The notes under the pieces are model-generated. The model was not told the origin of the DNA, ran no database searches, and saw nothing but the letters and a program-made list of their open reading frames with translations. Made by a program: the position numbers and the translations under genes. From an uncultured Pontibacter sp. (lineage in GTDB: Bacteria; Bacteroidota; Bacteroidia; Cytophagales; Hymenobacteraceae), in the NCBI RefSeq assembly GCF_947492645.1, contig NZ_CANLMZ010000005.1:204517-268516 (forward strand): a DNA stretch of 64,000 nt, in the 5' to 3' direction. Below are positions 42,728 through 50,842 of this stretch, one piece after another (position 1 is the stretch's first letter; each line of letters starts with the position of its first letter).

Positions 42728-43258
42728 CTATTCTTCTATTAACTTGTTTAGCCGTGGCTGTAACACCCAACATCCAATAATAGAGAACCATATCAGGAAA
42801 AGCTCTCCTACATAGTCTCCGAACTTTGTGACCCGTCCTAACTCAACTGTTTTCATTGTCTTTGCAGCAAAGCGTAAACCCATAAAGATGAAAACCATTG
42901 ACAAAAGGTGGAGAACAACTAATATAGTGCCTGTTACTACCATGCTTGTGTTATCTCCTGAACCACTTGTTAAGAATGCCATGTATATTATGATTCCCAA
43001 AATGTATAGTATCGGAATGGAGAAGTAGACTTTAAATCTTCCAGCGTTTAGCCTTACATCTGATGGTAGCTTCTGATTCAATTCTGTTGCTATAGCCCAT
43101 ACCCACCCTAAGGTTCCAAGGGTAAAGAATATCATCATAATAGGAAACACCTGAAACATTAATTCAGGACGAGAGAAGGTGAAGACGTTTACCAGCATTG
43201 GAAGTCCCCATGTCAAGAGAAACAATTGCCAATGCTTTAGTTTTAGAAGAAACTTCAT
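42728..43258 (-). CDS. polytopic membrane protein of unknown function
   Basis: About 176 residues with four to five hydrophobic helices (LFLLTWGLPMLVNVF, FQVFPIMMIFFTLGTLGWVW, YFSIPILYILGIIIYMAFL, ILVVLHLLSMVFIFMGL, LFLIWFSIIGCWVL). I do not recognise the family. The start is the internal ATG opening MKFLLKLKHW, because the longer frame adds a polar stretch not expected before helix 1. It lies on the same strand as the HEPN-like gene with an 87-base gap, both AT-rich, but no functional link is evident. Confidence 0.7.
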   Translation of the reverse strand: MKFLLKLKHWQLFLLTWGLPMLVNVFTFSRPELMFQVFPIMMIFFTLGTLGWVWAIATELNQKLPSDVRLNAGRFKVYFSIPILYILGIIIYMAFLTSGSGDNTSMVVTGTILVVLHLLSMVFIFMGLRFAAKTMKTVELGRVTKFGDYVGELFLIWFSIIGCWVLQPRLNKLIEE

Positions 43259-43426
43259 TTGTTCTGTTTTATAACTTATACTTTTATGCCAACTACCACC
43301 TAAACGAAAACATACACTTATCTGCACTATGTGCGAAGGTATGTGCTCTATCTATTAGACGCTTTCTAAGATAACATAAGTATAACCAAGATTTTCCACA
43401 TGTGAAAGGCGAAATCAAGAGTATGG

Positions 43427-43942
43427 CTACTTCTCAAGTATAACCTGCGCCGCCTCCCTCAAATCCTTTACCTGTAAAATATAAGTTCCTGCCTCATACT
43501 TATCCCCCACCAGTATAGACTTAACGCCTACTTTATCGGCTGCCTCAATGTCACGTAACGAGTCGCCAACCATCCAACTTTGGGCAGGGTCTATGTTATA
43601 CTTTGCCATAGCGCGCTCCAGCATCAGGCTATCCGGCTTGCGCGAAAGCGACTCTGAGAAATTTGGGTGGCCCGGGGCATAATAAATAGCATCTATCAAA
43701 GAGCCGCAGCTTTCCTGCAGCTTGTGGTGGCAAGCCAATACGTCTTCTTTACGGTACAATTTTTTAGCGATGCCGCCCTGGTTTGTAACCACAATAAGCA
43801 AGTATCCGTTCTGCTTTAGCAGGCGCAGCGCCTCAGGCACGCCAGGCAGCACTTCAAATTCGTCCAATTTATAAGTATACTCTCCGCGCTCCCTGTTTAG
43901 TACACCATCGCGGTCCAGGAAAACGCATTTCTGCTGCTGCAT
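43427..43942 (-). CDS. HAD-IIIA phosphatase, GmhB/HisB-N-like
   Basis: A 171-residue HAD-superfamily phosphatase. The nucleophile pair D10/D12 lies in FLDRDGVLN, with VVTNQGGIAKK (motif II) and MVGDSLRDIEAA (motif III). This resembles D-glycero-D-manno-heptose 1,7-bisphosphate phosphatase and the histidinol-phosphatase domain. The zinc loop of typical GmhB, which uses cysteines before CRKP, here reads YAPGHPNFSESLSRKP with no cysteine, so zinc binding is lost and the substrate is uncertain. Appears to be a single-gene unit. Confidence 0.82.
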   Translation of the reverse strand: MQQQKCVFLDRDGVLNRERGEYTYKLDEFEVLPGVPEALRLLKQNGYLLIVVTNQGGIAKKLYRKEDVLACHHKLQESCGSLIDAIYYAPGHPNFSESLSRKPDSLMLERAMAKYNIDPAQSWMVGDSLRDIEAADKVGVKSILVGDKYEAGTYILQVKDLREAAQVILEK

Positions 43943-44096
43943 GCTTTAGTTTTGTAGTTGATGTGCTAAAATTAGAATTTCTTCGTTTCAAAAACATTAA
44001 AATTAATTGAATATAGGCAACAGATGCCCTCTATAACATGTCTATTATAGTATAGCCAGGGCCATGAGGGAAGAATGATTGTAGGGAGACACACAT

Positions 44097-45443
44097 ATGA
44101 GAGTTGCTATTATTGGAGCAGGAATTTCGGGTTTAGCGCTGGCGTATTACCTCCAGAAGCTGGGTGTAGCCTACGACCTGTTTGAAGCGAGTTCGCAGGT
44201 GGGCGGCACGATGCGGACTTTAAAAACTAGTGGCTATCTTCTGGAGCTTGGCCCTAACTCACTTCAAACGTCTCCAGAGCTGAGAGAACTTACCCGGGAG
44301 CTTAAACTTGAAAGAGAAATATTGCCTGCAGCCCCACTAGACCACCAGCGTTACGTGCTCCGTGATGGCGATTATCATCAATTACCTACTTCGCCATTTT
44401 CGCTGCTGTCCAACAACTTCTTTTCCTGGAAAACCAAGTACCGCATACTACAGGAAAAAGATGTGCCTCCTGCTGATATTGATTACGAAACCGTTTCGCA
44501 GTTTTTTGAGCGGCGCTTTGGCAAAGGCGTGGTAGATTACGCTGTAAACCCGATGGTGAACGGCATGTACGCCGGCGACCCAAACCAGCTGCTCATGCAC
44601 AAGGCTATGCCACAGCTTAAAGCCTTGGAAAAGAAGTATGGCTCAGTACTGCGCGGTCTAGTGCATCACAGAGATTCCTACTCCAGGCAGGAGGTTTTCA
44701 GTTTTGCAGAAGGCATGAGCACCTTGCCTAACGCTATCGCTGAAAAGCTTGTGTCGTTGCACACAGAACACCGGGTAGAGATGATTACACGTGCCCAGGG
44801 CAAGTATGTGATCTCCTGCGCCTCCTCCGGCGATTACGATACCGAAGAGTATAGCATGCTGGTGCTGGCCCTGCCGGCCTATCAGGCTGCAGAGTTGCTA
44901 CACTTCACATTTCCGGGTATGGCTGCTGCCCTTCAAAACATCAACTACCCCCCTATGGCCATGGTATACTCTGTGTACAACCGCCACGATGTAGGCCACT
45001 CCATGAAAGGCTTTGGCGCCCTGCACCCTAAAATAGAAGATACTTTTGCCGCCGGCTCTATTTGGACTAGCTCTGTGTTTGATGGCCGATGCCGCCCGCA
45101 TGAGGTAATGTTCACCACTTTTGTAGGGGGCAGCCAATATGCAGATAATGCCCTGGTAGAACGGCCGCAAATGATGCGCCGGGTACACGAGGAGCTTCGC
45201 AGGCTGTATAACATCACCACAGATAAGCCCATCTTTCAGTACGCGCACCTGTGGGAGCACTCTATACCGCAATACGACTTATACATTGAAGACGCTCACG
45301 ACATTGCTAAAACGCTGGAGCAGGAAGGCTTATTTATATCCGCTAACTGGCAGGCTGGCGTTTCGGTGCCAAGCTGCATAAAGCATGCTAAAGAGCTCGC
45401 CCACAAAATTAATTTAAAAAGGCCGGTATTCGTGAATAGCTGA
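44097..45443 (+). CDS. hemY: protoporphyrinogen/coproporphyrinogen oxidase (HemY family)
   Basis: A 448-residue FAD-dependent amine-oxidase-fold protein. The dinucleotide motif IIGAGISGLALAYYL is at the start (G7, G9, G12), with the second FAD contact ASSQVGGTMRT and LELGPNSLQTS. GVDYAVNPMVNGMYAGDP is the substrate-domain block. The C-terminal ISANWQAGVSVPSCI is the FAD-closing motif. It oxidises a porphyrinogen in haem synthesis. Whether the substrate is protoporphyrinogen or coproporphyrinogen is not decided by sequence here. It precedes a GT2 gene by 17 bases. Confidence 0.9.
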   Translation: MRVAIIGAGISGLALAYYLQKLGVAYDLFEASSQVGGTMRTLKTSGYLLELGPNSLQTSPELRELTRELKLEREILPAAPLDHQRYVLRDGDYHQLPTSPFSLLSNNFFSWKTKYRILQEKDVPPADIDYETVSQFFERRFGKGVVDYAVNPMVNGMYAGDPNQLLMHKAMPQLKALEKKYGSVLRGLVHHRDSYSRQEVFSFAEGMSTLPNAIAEKLVSLHTEHRVEMITRAQGKYVISCASSGDYDTEEYSMLVLALPAYQAAELLHFTFPGMAAALQNINYPPMAMVYSVYNRHDVGHSMKGFGALHPKIEDTFAAGSIWTSSVFDGRCRPHEVMFTTFVGGSQYADNALVERPQMMRRVHEELRRLYNITTDKPIFQYAHLWEHSIPQYDLYIEDAHDIAKTLEQEGLFISANWQAGVSVPSCIKHAKELAHKINLKRPVFVNS

Positions 45444-45460
45444 TTGCCTATATTTGTGTC

Positions 45461-46201
45461 ATGAAAGACGCGCTGGTCATCATCCCTACCTATAACGAGC
45501 GGGAGAATATAGAGGCAATGGTTAGGAAGGTTATGTTGTTGAGCCATCCCTTTGATCTGTTGATCATAGACGACGGTTCTCCGGACGGAACAGCTGACAT
45601 TGTGCGCAGCTTACAACTAGAATACCCCGAAAGGCTGCACCTGGAAACCCGCCAGGGCAAACTAGGCCTTGGCACCGCTTACATTCATGGTTTTAAGTAT
45701 GCGCTGCGCCACGATTATGAGTACATCTTCGAGATGGACTGCGATTTCTCCCACAACCCCGAAGATCTGCTGCGCCTGTACAAGGCCTGCGCCGTAGAAG
45801 GCTATGACGTTGCCATTGGCAGCCGCTACGTGCAAGGCGTAAATGTGGTAAACTGGCCTATGAGCCGTGTGCTGATGTCATACTTTGCCAGCTCTTACGT
45901 AAGGCTGATAACGGGCATGCCCATACACGATACCACCGCCGGCTTTAAGTGCTACCGCAGCAAAGTGTTAAAAACCATACAGCTAAACAAAATCCGCTTT
46001 GTAGGCTATGCTTTCCAGATAGAGATGAAGTTCCTGGCGTACAAGTATGGCTTTAAGATAAAAGAAGTGCCAATTATCTTTACTGACCGCACAAAGGGGG
46101 AGTCTAAAATGTCGAGTGGAATTTTCAAGGAAGCCGTGCTAGGTGTGCTGAAGATGAAGGTCAACAGCATTTTCCGTCACTTCGACAGGTACGAAGTATA
46201 G
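45461..46201 (+). CDS. polyprenol monophosphomannose synthase-like glycosyltransferase (GT2)
   Basis: A 246-residue GT2 enzyme. It opens VIIPTYNERENIEAMV, with DDGSPDGTADI for the nucleotide-sugar site, EMDCDFSHNPEDL for the metal DxD and GSRYVQG later, the pattern of dolichol/polyprenol-phosphate mannose synthases without a membrane tail. It would transfer a sugar from a nucleotide donor to polyprenyl phosphate at the membrane. A TATATTTG box ends 4 bases before the ATG. It follows hemY closely, though the functions are unrelated. Confidence 0.9.
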   Translation: MKDALVIIPTYNERENIEAMVRKVMLLSHPFDLLIIDDGSPDGTADIVRSLQLEYPERLHLETRQGKLGLGTAYIHGFKYALRHDYEYIFEMDCDFSHNPEDLLRLYKACAVEGYDVAIGSRYVQGVNVVNWPMSRVLMSYFASSYVRLITGMPIHDTTAGFKCYRSKVLKTIQLNKIRFVGYAFQIEMKFLAYKYGFKIKEVPIIFTDRTKGESKMSSGIFKEAVLGVLKMKVNSIFRHFDRYEV

Positions 46202-46524
46202 ATCTGCCCGCTGCTAATCTTGCCAGCTACTCTTACAAGTAAAAGCAAATACCACACGTATTAAAAGTGGCCAAAAAGGCGCTTAACAAACGATACTGCA
46301 ACATCTTAAACCTGCATGTTTACATTTGTCCCTATGTTAGGTAACTTAAGTATAGCCATAGCTAAAAAGACTTTTACTCCATAGGTGCCTTCTGGTTAGA
46401 CAGACAGCAAAATCAATAAGACACACAGGCATACAACAAGAGAGCTTTTAAAGTAAATTTGTATGTTTGGGTAATATCATACCTAAGCTTACTAATGCTT
46501 AAGCGCTGCTTGCGCACCCATATT
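46202..46524. other. intergenic region upstream of terC
   Basis: About 320 bases with no gene. Two -7-like boxes read rightward, TACATTTG (46321-46328) and TAAATTTG (46454-46461), both TAnnTTTG. No riboswitch was recognised. Confidence 0.5.
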
Positions 46525-47499
46525 ATGAACGACATCATTTTCTGGATCATATTTAATGTTTTCGTGCTGCTGCTACTGGGGCTCGACTTGTTTGTGTTTC
46601 ATAAAAAAGAGCATGTCGTCAAAATAAAAGAGGCACTTTTAACCAGTTTGTTCTGGATTGTGCTAGCCCTTGGCTTTAACGTTCTCATTTACTTCTGGAA
46701 GGGGCAGGAACCGGCACTCGAGTTTTTCACCGGATACCTGATAGAGAAGTCGCTTAGCGTGGATAACCTGTTTGTCTTCATCCTGATATTCAATTACTTT
46801 AAAGTACCACCGAAGTATCAGCACAACCTCCTGTTCTGGGGCGTGTTAGGGGCTTTAGTTTTGCGGGCGATATTTATACTTGTGGGCGTGGCTCTAATTG
46901 CCAAATTCCACTTCATCATCTACATTCTTGGTGCATTTTTGGTATACACGGGCATTAAAATGGCCTTCACAAAAGACCAGGATATAGACCCTGAAAATAA
47001 CCCGCTTGTAAACTGGGTGAGCAAGCACATGCGGGTAACTAAAACAGCTGTAGGAGGCAAGTTCTTTGTAAAGCAGAATGGTAAACTGTTTGCCACTCCC
47101 CTGTTCCTTGTGCTGATCATGATCGAGAGCACCGATGTGGTGTTTGCTGCAGACTCTATACCAGCCATACTTGCCATCTCCAAAGATCCGTTTATCGTTT
47201 ATACTTCCAATGTGTTTGCTTTGCTGGGCCTGCGCGCTTTGTACTTTGCGCTGGCAGGTATTATGCAGCTGTTCCATTACCTGCACTATGGCCTCTCGCT
47301 GATACTGGCATTTATTGGGGTTAAGCTGTTGATAAGCGACATTTACCATTTGGATATGCGCATCGCCCTGTTAGTGGTTGGCGGTATACTTACCGTTTCA
47401 GTTATTGCCTCTTTGATGTTCCCGAAGCCGAAAGATGAACTGCCAGAGCTGCCGTTGGAAGAAAAAGAAGAAAAAGAAGCAAACGAGAAAACAAAATAA
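46525..47499 (+). CDS. TerC family membrane protein (Alx-like)
   Basis: A 324-residue membrane protein with nine or so helices. It carries the TerC signature: FFTGYLIEKSLSVDNLFVF with its conserved Glu/Asp and VLIMIESTDVVFAADSIPAIL with Glu/Asp later. Family members are linked to manganese export, metal homeostasis or tellurite resistance. The C-terminus is a charged Glu/Lys-rich tail. The ATG giving M-N-D-I-I-F-W is preferred over one 22 codons earlier because it leads directly into helix 1. No manganese riboswitch was recognised upstream. Confidence 0.9.
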   Translation: MNDIIFWIIFNVFVLLLLGLDLFVFHKKEHVVKIKEALLTSLFWIVLALGFNVLIYFWKGQEPALEFFTGYLIEKSLSVDNLFVFILIFNYFKVPPKYQHNLLFWGVLGALVLRAIFILVGVALIAKFHFIIYILGAFLVYTGIKMAFTKDQDIDPENNPLVNWVSKHMRVTKTAVGGKFFVKQNGKLFATPLFLVLIMIESTDVVFAADSIPAILAISKDPFIVYTSNVFALLGLRALYFALAGIMQLFHYLHYGLSLILAFIGVKLLISDIYHLDMRIALLVVGGILTVSVIASLMFPKPKDELPELPLEEKEEKEANEKTK

Positions 47500-47560
47500 T
47501 AGATCTAAAATTTGCTTTTCTCTATTTTTATACTTTTACTTGCATCACAAAAAAGAAATT

Positions 47561-47629
47561 ATGTACCAGTCATATTGCATTATGTTTACCAATTCTCTAA
47601 AGGTTCCTCTGGCGGGGCTCCTGTGGTAG
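47561..47629 (+). CDS. 22-residue leader peptide of the DAHP synthase-chorismate mutase gene
   Basis: A 22-codon ORF with aromatic codons Tyr2, Tyr5 and Phe9 near its start and Trp22 as the last codon before TAG. It ends 36 bases before a strong terminator located ahead of the enzyme start. Bases 47612-47621 inside the ORF can pair with the left arm of the terminator (47668-47677) over 10 bases with one G-U. Stalling at the early Tyr/Phe codons would leave that segment free; a ribosome at the stop would cover it. This is the arrangement of an attenuation leader. It is inferred from sequence only. Confidence 0.65.
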   Translation: MYQSYCIMFTNSLKVPLAGLLW

Positions 47630-47664
47630 CATATTGTGCATTCTGATACGTACACGACTATACC

Positions 47665-47697
47665 AAAGGGGCCCCGCAGCAGCGGGGCCCCTTTTTT
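47665..47697 (+). terminator. attenuator terminator ahead of the DAHP synthase gene
   Basis: A 12-bp perfect stem AAAGGGGCCCCG / CGGGGCCCCTTT with a CAGCAG loop, followed by TTTTTT. It stands about 50 bases before the ATG of the enzyme, in its leader, so default transcription should stop here unless the antiterminator forms. Confidence 0.88.
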
Positions 47698-47746
47698 GTT
47701 TTACAAAGTCTCTAAACCAGAGCAACATTTAAATTTTTACAATGCC

Positions 47747-48796
47747 ATGAGAGCAAGTACAACTACCATCAATGTAACACCAGAAAGCAGCTTTCGCCAG
47801 GCGAACGGCCAGCTTGTGTTGATTGCTGGGCCATGCAGCGCCGAGTCTGAAGAACAAATGCTAAAAACAGCACAGCTGTTAAAAAACGTAAATGGCATTT
47901 CAGTCTTTAAAGCAGGCATCTGGAAATCCAGGACAAGGCCCAACAATTTTGAAGGAGTTGGCACGATTGGCCTGGAATGGCTGCAGCAGGTAAAAGATGA
48001 AACCGGGCTAAGAACGGCCTGCGATGTATCGAACGCGCAACAGGCATTAGAGGCATTACAGCACCAAGTGGACATACTTTGCATTAGCGGCCGCGCTACT
48101 GTAAACCCATTTGCCATGCAGGAACTGGCCGCTGCACTTAAAGGCACTAACGTAGCTGTATTGGTAAACAACCCTGTTTACCCTGACCTGCGCTTGTGGC
48201 TAGGTGCTTTAGAAAGATTAAGCCAGGCCGGCCTTACCGATTTGGGCGCTATACACAGAGGCTTTGCTACTGATGAGCAGAACCCTTACCGCAACCACCC
48301 CAAGTGGGAGCACATGCTGGAGCTAAGGCACTTGCTGCCAGAGCTGCCTGTACTTTGCGACGCCAGCCACATTGCAGGCAAGCGCAGCCTGCTCTATCCT
48401 GTAAGCCAGCGCGCCGTAGAGTTGGGTGTAGACGGCATGCTTTTCGAATCGCATATAAGCCCGGCCACAGCGCTAAGCAGCCCACAGCAGCAGTTAATGC
48501 CCCAAGAGCTGGAACTGCTGGTAAATGCCGTGGTTACAAAGGTTAAACTAACCGAAACGACTGAAATGGTTGACGAGCTGGATGAACTAAGCAAGCAAAT
48601 TGGTTCTTTGGATAAAGAGCTGATGGAACTGTTGCTTCGCCGCACCGCTGTGACTAAAAAGCTGAGCAGCCAGGGCGGGTTAAGCAGCCCTGCTGTGCTC
48701 GATACTGGCCTGGTGCAAACTGTTGTAAAGGTACTGCAACAACATGCAAGTGCTGGTTCTCAGCAAAGTAATTTAGGCCAGTCTGCAGTAGCTTAA
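47747..48796 (+). CDS. bifunctional 3-deoxy-7-phosphoheptulonate synthase / chorismate mutase
   Basis: A 349-residue protein. Residues about 10-265 are a type I-beta DAHP synthase with LIAGPCSAES (metal-ligand C30), VFKAGIWKSRTRP, ISGRATVNPF and LCDASHIAGK. Residues about 270-330 form an AroQ-type chorismate mutase helix bundle (ELDELSKQIGSLDKELMELLLRRTAVTKKL), which in this order, mutase at the C-terminus, is known in Bacteroidota. It couples entry into the shikimate pathway to the Phe/Tyr branch. The longer open frame upstream reads through the terminator and is rejected. The leader peptide and terminator suggest control by aromatic amino acids. Confidence 0.94.
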   Translation: MRASTTTINVTPESSFRQANGQLVLIAGPCSAESEEQMLKTAQLLKNVNGISVFKAGIWKSRTRPNNFEGVGTIGLEWLQQVKDETGLRTACDVSNAQQALEALQHQVDILCISGRATVNPFAMQELAAALKGTNVAVLVNNPVYPDLRLWLGALERLSQAGLTDLGAIHRGFATDEQNPYRNHPKWEHMLELRHLLPELPVLCDASHIAGKRSLLYPVSQRAVELGVDGMLFESHISPATALSSPQQQLMPQELELLVNAVVTKVKLTETTEMVDELDELSKQIGSLDKELMELLLRRTAVTKKLSSQGGLSSPAVLDTGLVQTVVKVLQQHASAGSQQSNLGQSAVA

Positions 48797-48979
48797 TTTA
48801 TATTCTAAAATTGGTATCCAAACAAAACTTGTTTGCCCAGAACTGAACCTACAGGCTAACATAGATAGAAAAGAAGATGCACAACGACAACACATTTTAG
48901 CTTAGCCACTATTTTAGCGCCTAGCCGTGACTGCAGAGTTCAGGATGTTATTGCCTTGACTACACACTAAACTTTACCT

Positions 48980-49014
48980 TCACAAGCCCCGTAAATGCGG
49001 GGCTTGTGATTTTA
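48980..49014 (+). terminator. terminator downstream of DAHP synthase-chorismate mutase
   Basis: TCACAAGCCCCG (48980-48991) pairs with CGGGGCTTGTGA (48998-49009), loop TAAATG, followed by TTTTA. It lies 180 bases past the stop codon. Confidence 0.85.
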
Positions 49015-49209
49015 TATAGTACAGTAATAAGCTTAGTTTTTGAGGGTGGAGAAGTATTATCCTGAAAGAGATCCATATAGGCTAATTTTTTACGCCATAC
49101 ATCAGCGTTAGCTAGGCATACAACACAAGCTACTGAAGGTTCTTAACGATATAAAGACTTATCTTAGCAGTAAATAAAATAAAGCTTTTAGAGCTATCAG
49201 CAATTATTT

Positions 49210-49238
49210 TTTGTGCCCGAGCACCTTTTGTAAATTTA
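49210..49238 (+). promoter_or_regulatory. promoter-like boxes for the DUF3817 gene
   Basis: TTTG (49210-49213), a 17-base spacer and TAAATTTA (49231-49238), one base off TAnnTTTG. A start near 49245 gives a leader of about 35 bases. Confidence 0.5.
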
Positions 49239-49280
49239 TGCTGTTTAGCAGACAGAATTAAAAACATCAACTATCTTTTT

Positions 49281-49604
49281 ATGAAGACCCCAATTTCTCG
49301 TTTCCGCCTGGTTGGCTTTTATGAAGGCCTTTCATACTTATTGTTGCTAGGTATAGCCATGCCTGTAAAGTATATCTTTGGTATACCAGAACTTGTAAAG
49401 TATGTAGGTTGGGCACATGGTGTGCTTTTTATAGCCTATATGTTTGCCCTACTGCAGGTAACGTTAGAGCATAAATGGTCTGTTGGTAAAGTTGCAGCAG
49501 CTTTTGTGGCCTCTCTCCTGCCATTCGGCCCATTCATACTGGATAAGAAATTGCTTCAGAACGAAGAAGCCCCGAAAGAAACAAAGCAGAAACAGACGGC
49601 TTAG
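49281..49604 (+). CDS. DUF3817 small membrane protein
   Basis: A 107-residue protein with three to four hydrophobic helices. FYEGLSYLLLLGIAMPVKYIFG with LVKYVGWAHGVLFIAYMF is the DUF3817/YdzA pattern, including the conserved Glu near helix 1 and the GWAHG loop. It ends in a charged Lys/Gln/Glu tail. The family function is unknown. It has its own promoter-like boxes and terminator. Confidence 0.85.
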   Translation: MKTPISRFRLVGFYEGLSYLLLLGIAMPVKYIFGIPELVKYVGWAHGVLFIAYMFALLQVTLEHKWSVGKVAAAFVASLLPFGPFILDKKLLQNEEAPKETKQKQTA

Positions 49605-49626
49605 TCTCTTTTAAAGTATAGAAATC

Positions 49627-49668
49627 AAAAATCCCCGCTATCAGCTTTAGATGGCGGGGATTTTTAAT
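49627..49668. terminator. bidirectional terminator between the DUF3817 gene and the symporter gene
   Basis: AAAAATCCCCGC (49627-49638) pairs with GCGGGGATTTTT (49654-49665), extended inward by further pairs. It lies between convergent genes. Confidence 0.9.
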
Positions 49669-49702
49669 ATGCCTTAATAGCGGCAGGAAGTATAAATCAC
49701 GA

Positions 49703-50767
49703 TCAACCTATACTTACCGCATCCTGCTGTGCCTTGCGGGCCATCCGCTGCGAAATTATACTTGCCGCCAAAAGTTGCAGCGCGTGGTAGATCATGATCG
49801 GGAGAAGTATAATACCCACCATGTTTGCATCCGGAAAAAGCACTTTAGACATAACCGTGCCATGCACCAGCGATTTCTTGGAGCCGCAGAATATAGCTGT
49901 AATCCTGTCTTCGCGGTTAAAGCCTAAAAGTTTGCTAAGTACATGTATCAGGCCGTAAACCAGGAAAAACAGCGCCACCATGGTAGCAGCAAGTATAAAC
50001 AGGCTGCTTATACTATAGCCACTAAACATATCGCGCGCAAACGACTCGCAAAATGATGTGAAAACGATAAGCAGGATGATAATCTGGTCGAAGACGCGGA
50101 GCTTGCTTTTGTTATTCTCTGCAAAATTGCCCCAATAGCGATGCAGCGCAATACCCAGTATAACCGGCAACAGCACCTGCAGCACCAGCTTGCCCATAAT
50201 CCCCCAGATATCAAAGCCCTCGGCGCTGGCCTGCAGGAAAAGGCCCATCCAGAGTGGTGTGATAAAAATGCCGATCAGGCTGGAGATGCTCGCATTGAAG
50301 ATGGCCGCCGGAATATTGCCCCCTGCTATGGAGACCATCACTACAGATGAGGAAACCGTAGACGGAAGTGCCGCCAGGTAAAACGTACCCAACCATAACA
50401 ACTCGTTTTGGCTACCCTCAAACAAAGTATGGAACGGCAGCACCAGCAGCGGGAAAAGTATAAACGTGCTTAATTGCACCACTACATGTAACCGCCAGCT
50501 GCTCAAGCCGGTTCTTAGTTTTTCAGGGCTTAGGCGCAGGCCGTAGAAAAAGAATATCAACGATACGCCATACGTAGCAACATCGCCCAGCGACACAGGC
50601 TCCCGGTCTATACCCAACTGCGGCCACAGGTATGCCAGCACAATCATGCCTATCAGCGCCAGCAAAAACCAATCTAAACCAATGCGGGATGCCTTTGCTC
50701 CTGCCCTTGGTATAAGTCCAGGTATTTTTGGGGATTCCTGCTTTGGTTGCTGCGGTTTATTTCTCAC
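49703..50767 (-). CDS. bile acid:sodium symporter family (SBF-like) transporter
   Basis: A 354-residue protein with about ten transmembrane helices, after a short basic N-terminal tail. Landmarks are FFFYGLRLSPEKLRTG, YLAALPSTVSSSVVMVSIAGGN with the conserved PSTVSSS, and FCGSKKSLVHGTVMSKVLF. These match the SBF-like (DUF4137/YfeH-type) branch of the sodium-solute symporter superfamily. Substrate unknown. It ends near a terminator shared with the DUF3817 gene, and lies 75 bases downstream of the transglycosylase gene, on the same strand but after its own terminator. Confidence 0.88.
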   Translation of the reverse strand: MRNKPQQPKQESPKIPGLIPRAGAKASRIGLDWFLLALIGMIVLAYLWPQLGIDREPVSLGDVATYGVSLIFFFYGLRLSPEKLRTGLSSWRLHVVVQLSTFILFPLLVLPFHTLFEGSQNELLWLGTFYLAALPSTVSSSVVMVSIAGGNIPAAIFNASISSLIGIFITPLWMGLFLQASAEGFDIWGIMGKLVLQVLLPVILGIALHRYWGNFAENNKSKLRVFDQIIILLIVFTSFCESFARDMFSGYSISSLFILAATMVALFFLVYGLIHVLSKLLGFNREDRITAIFCGSKKSLVHGTVMSKVLFPDANMVGIILLPIMIYHALQLLAASIISQRMARKAQQDAVSIG

Positions 50768-50794
50768 AGTTTAAGAATGAAGTATAAAAAGCAA

Positions 50795-50821
50795 TGGCCC
50801 CGAAGCATGGGTTCGGGGCCA
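50795..50821 (-). terminator. terminator downstream of the transglycosylase gene
   Basis: TGGCCCCGAA (50795-50804) pairs perfectly with TTCGGGGCCA (50812-50821). On the minus strand it is followed by TTGCTTTTTA, shortly after the stop codon. Confidence 0.85.
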
Positions 50822-50842
50822 GCTAGTGCTGAATGCTGTAGG

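Larger units (their letters stand above)
48797..49280. other. intergenic region between the DAHP synthase and DUF3817 genes
   Basis: About 480 bases. It holds the terminator of the DAHP synthase gene and the promoter of the next gene, listed separately. The first 180 bases have no recognisable gene; short ORFs there are under ten codons. Confidence 0.5.

Noticed and set aside
46202..46524. Possible manganese (yybP-ykoY) riboswitch before terC
   Set aside because: The expected conserved loop sequences and paired elements were not seen.
47636..47746. N-terminal extension of the DAHP synthase reading frame
   Set aside because: It would be translated straight through the GC-rich terminator; the conserved protein begins after the ATG at 47747.
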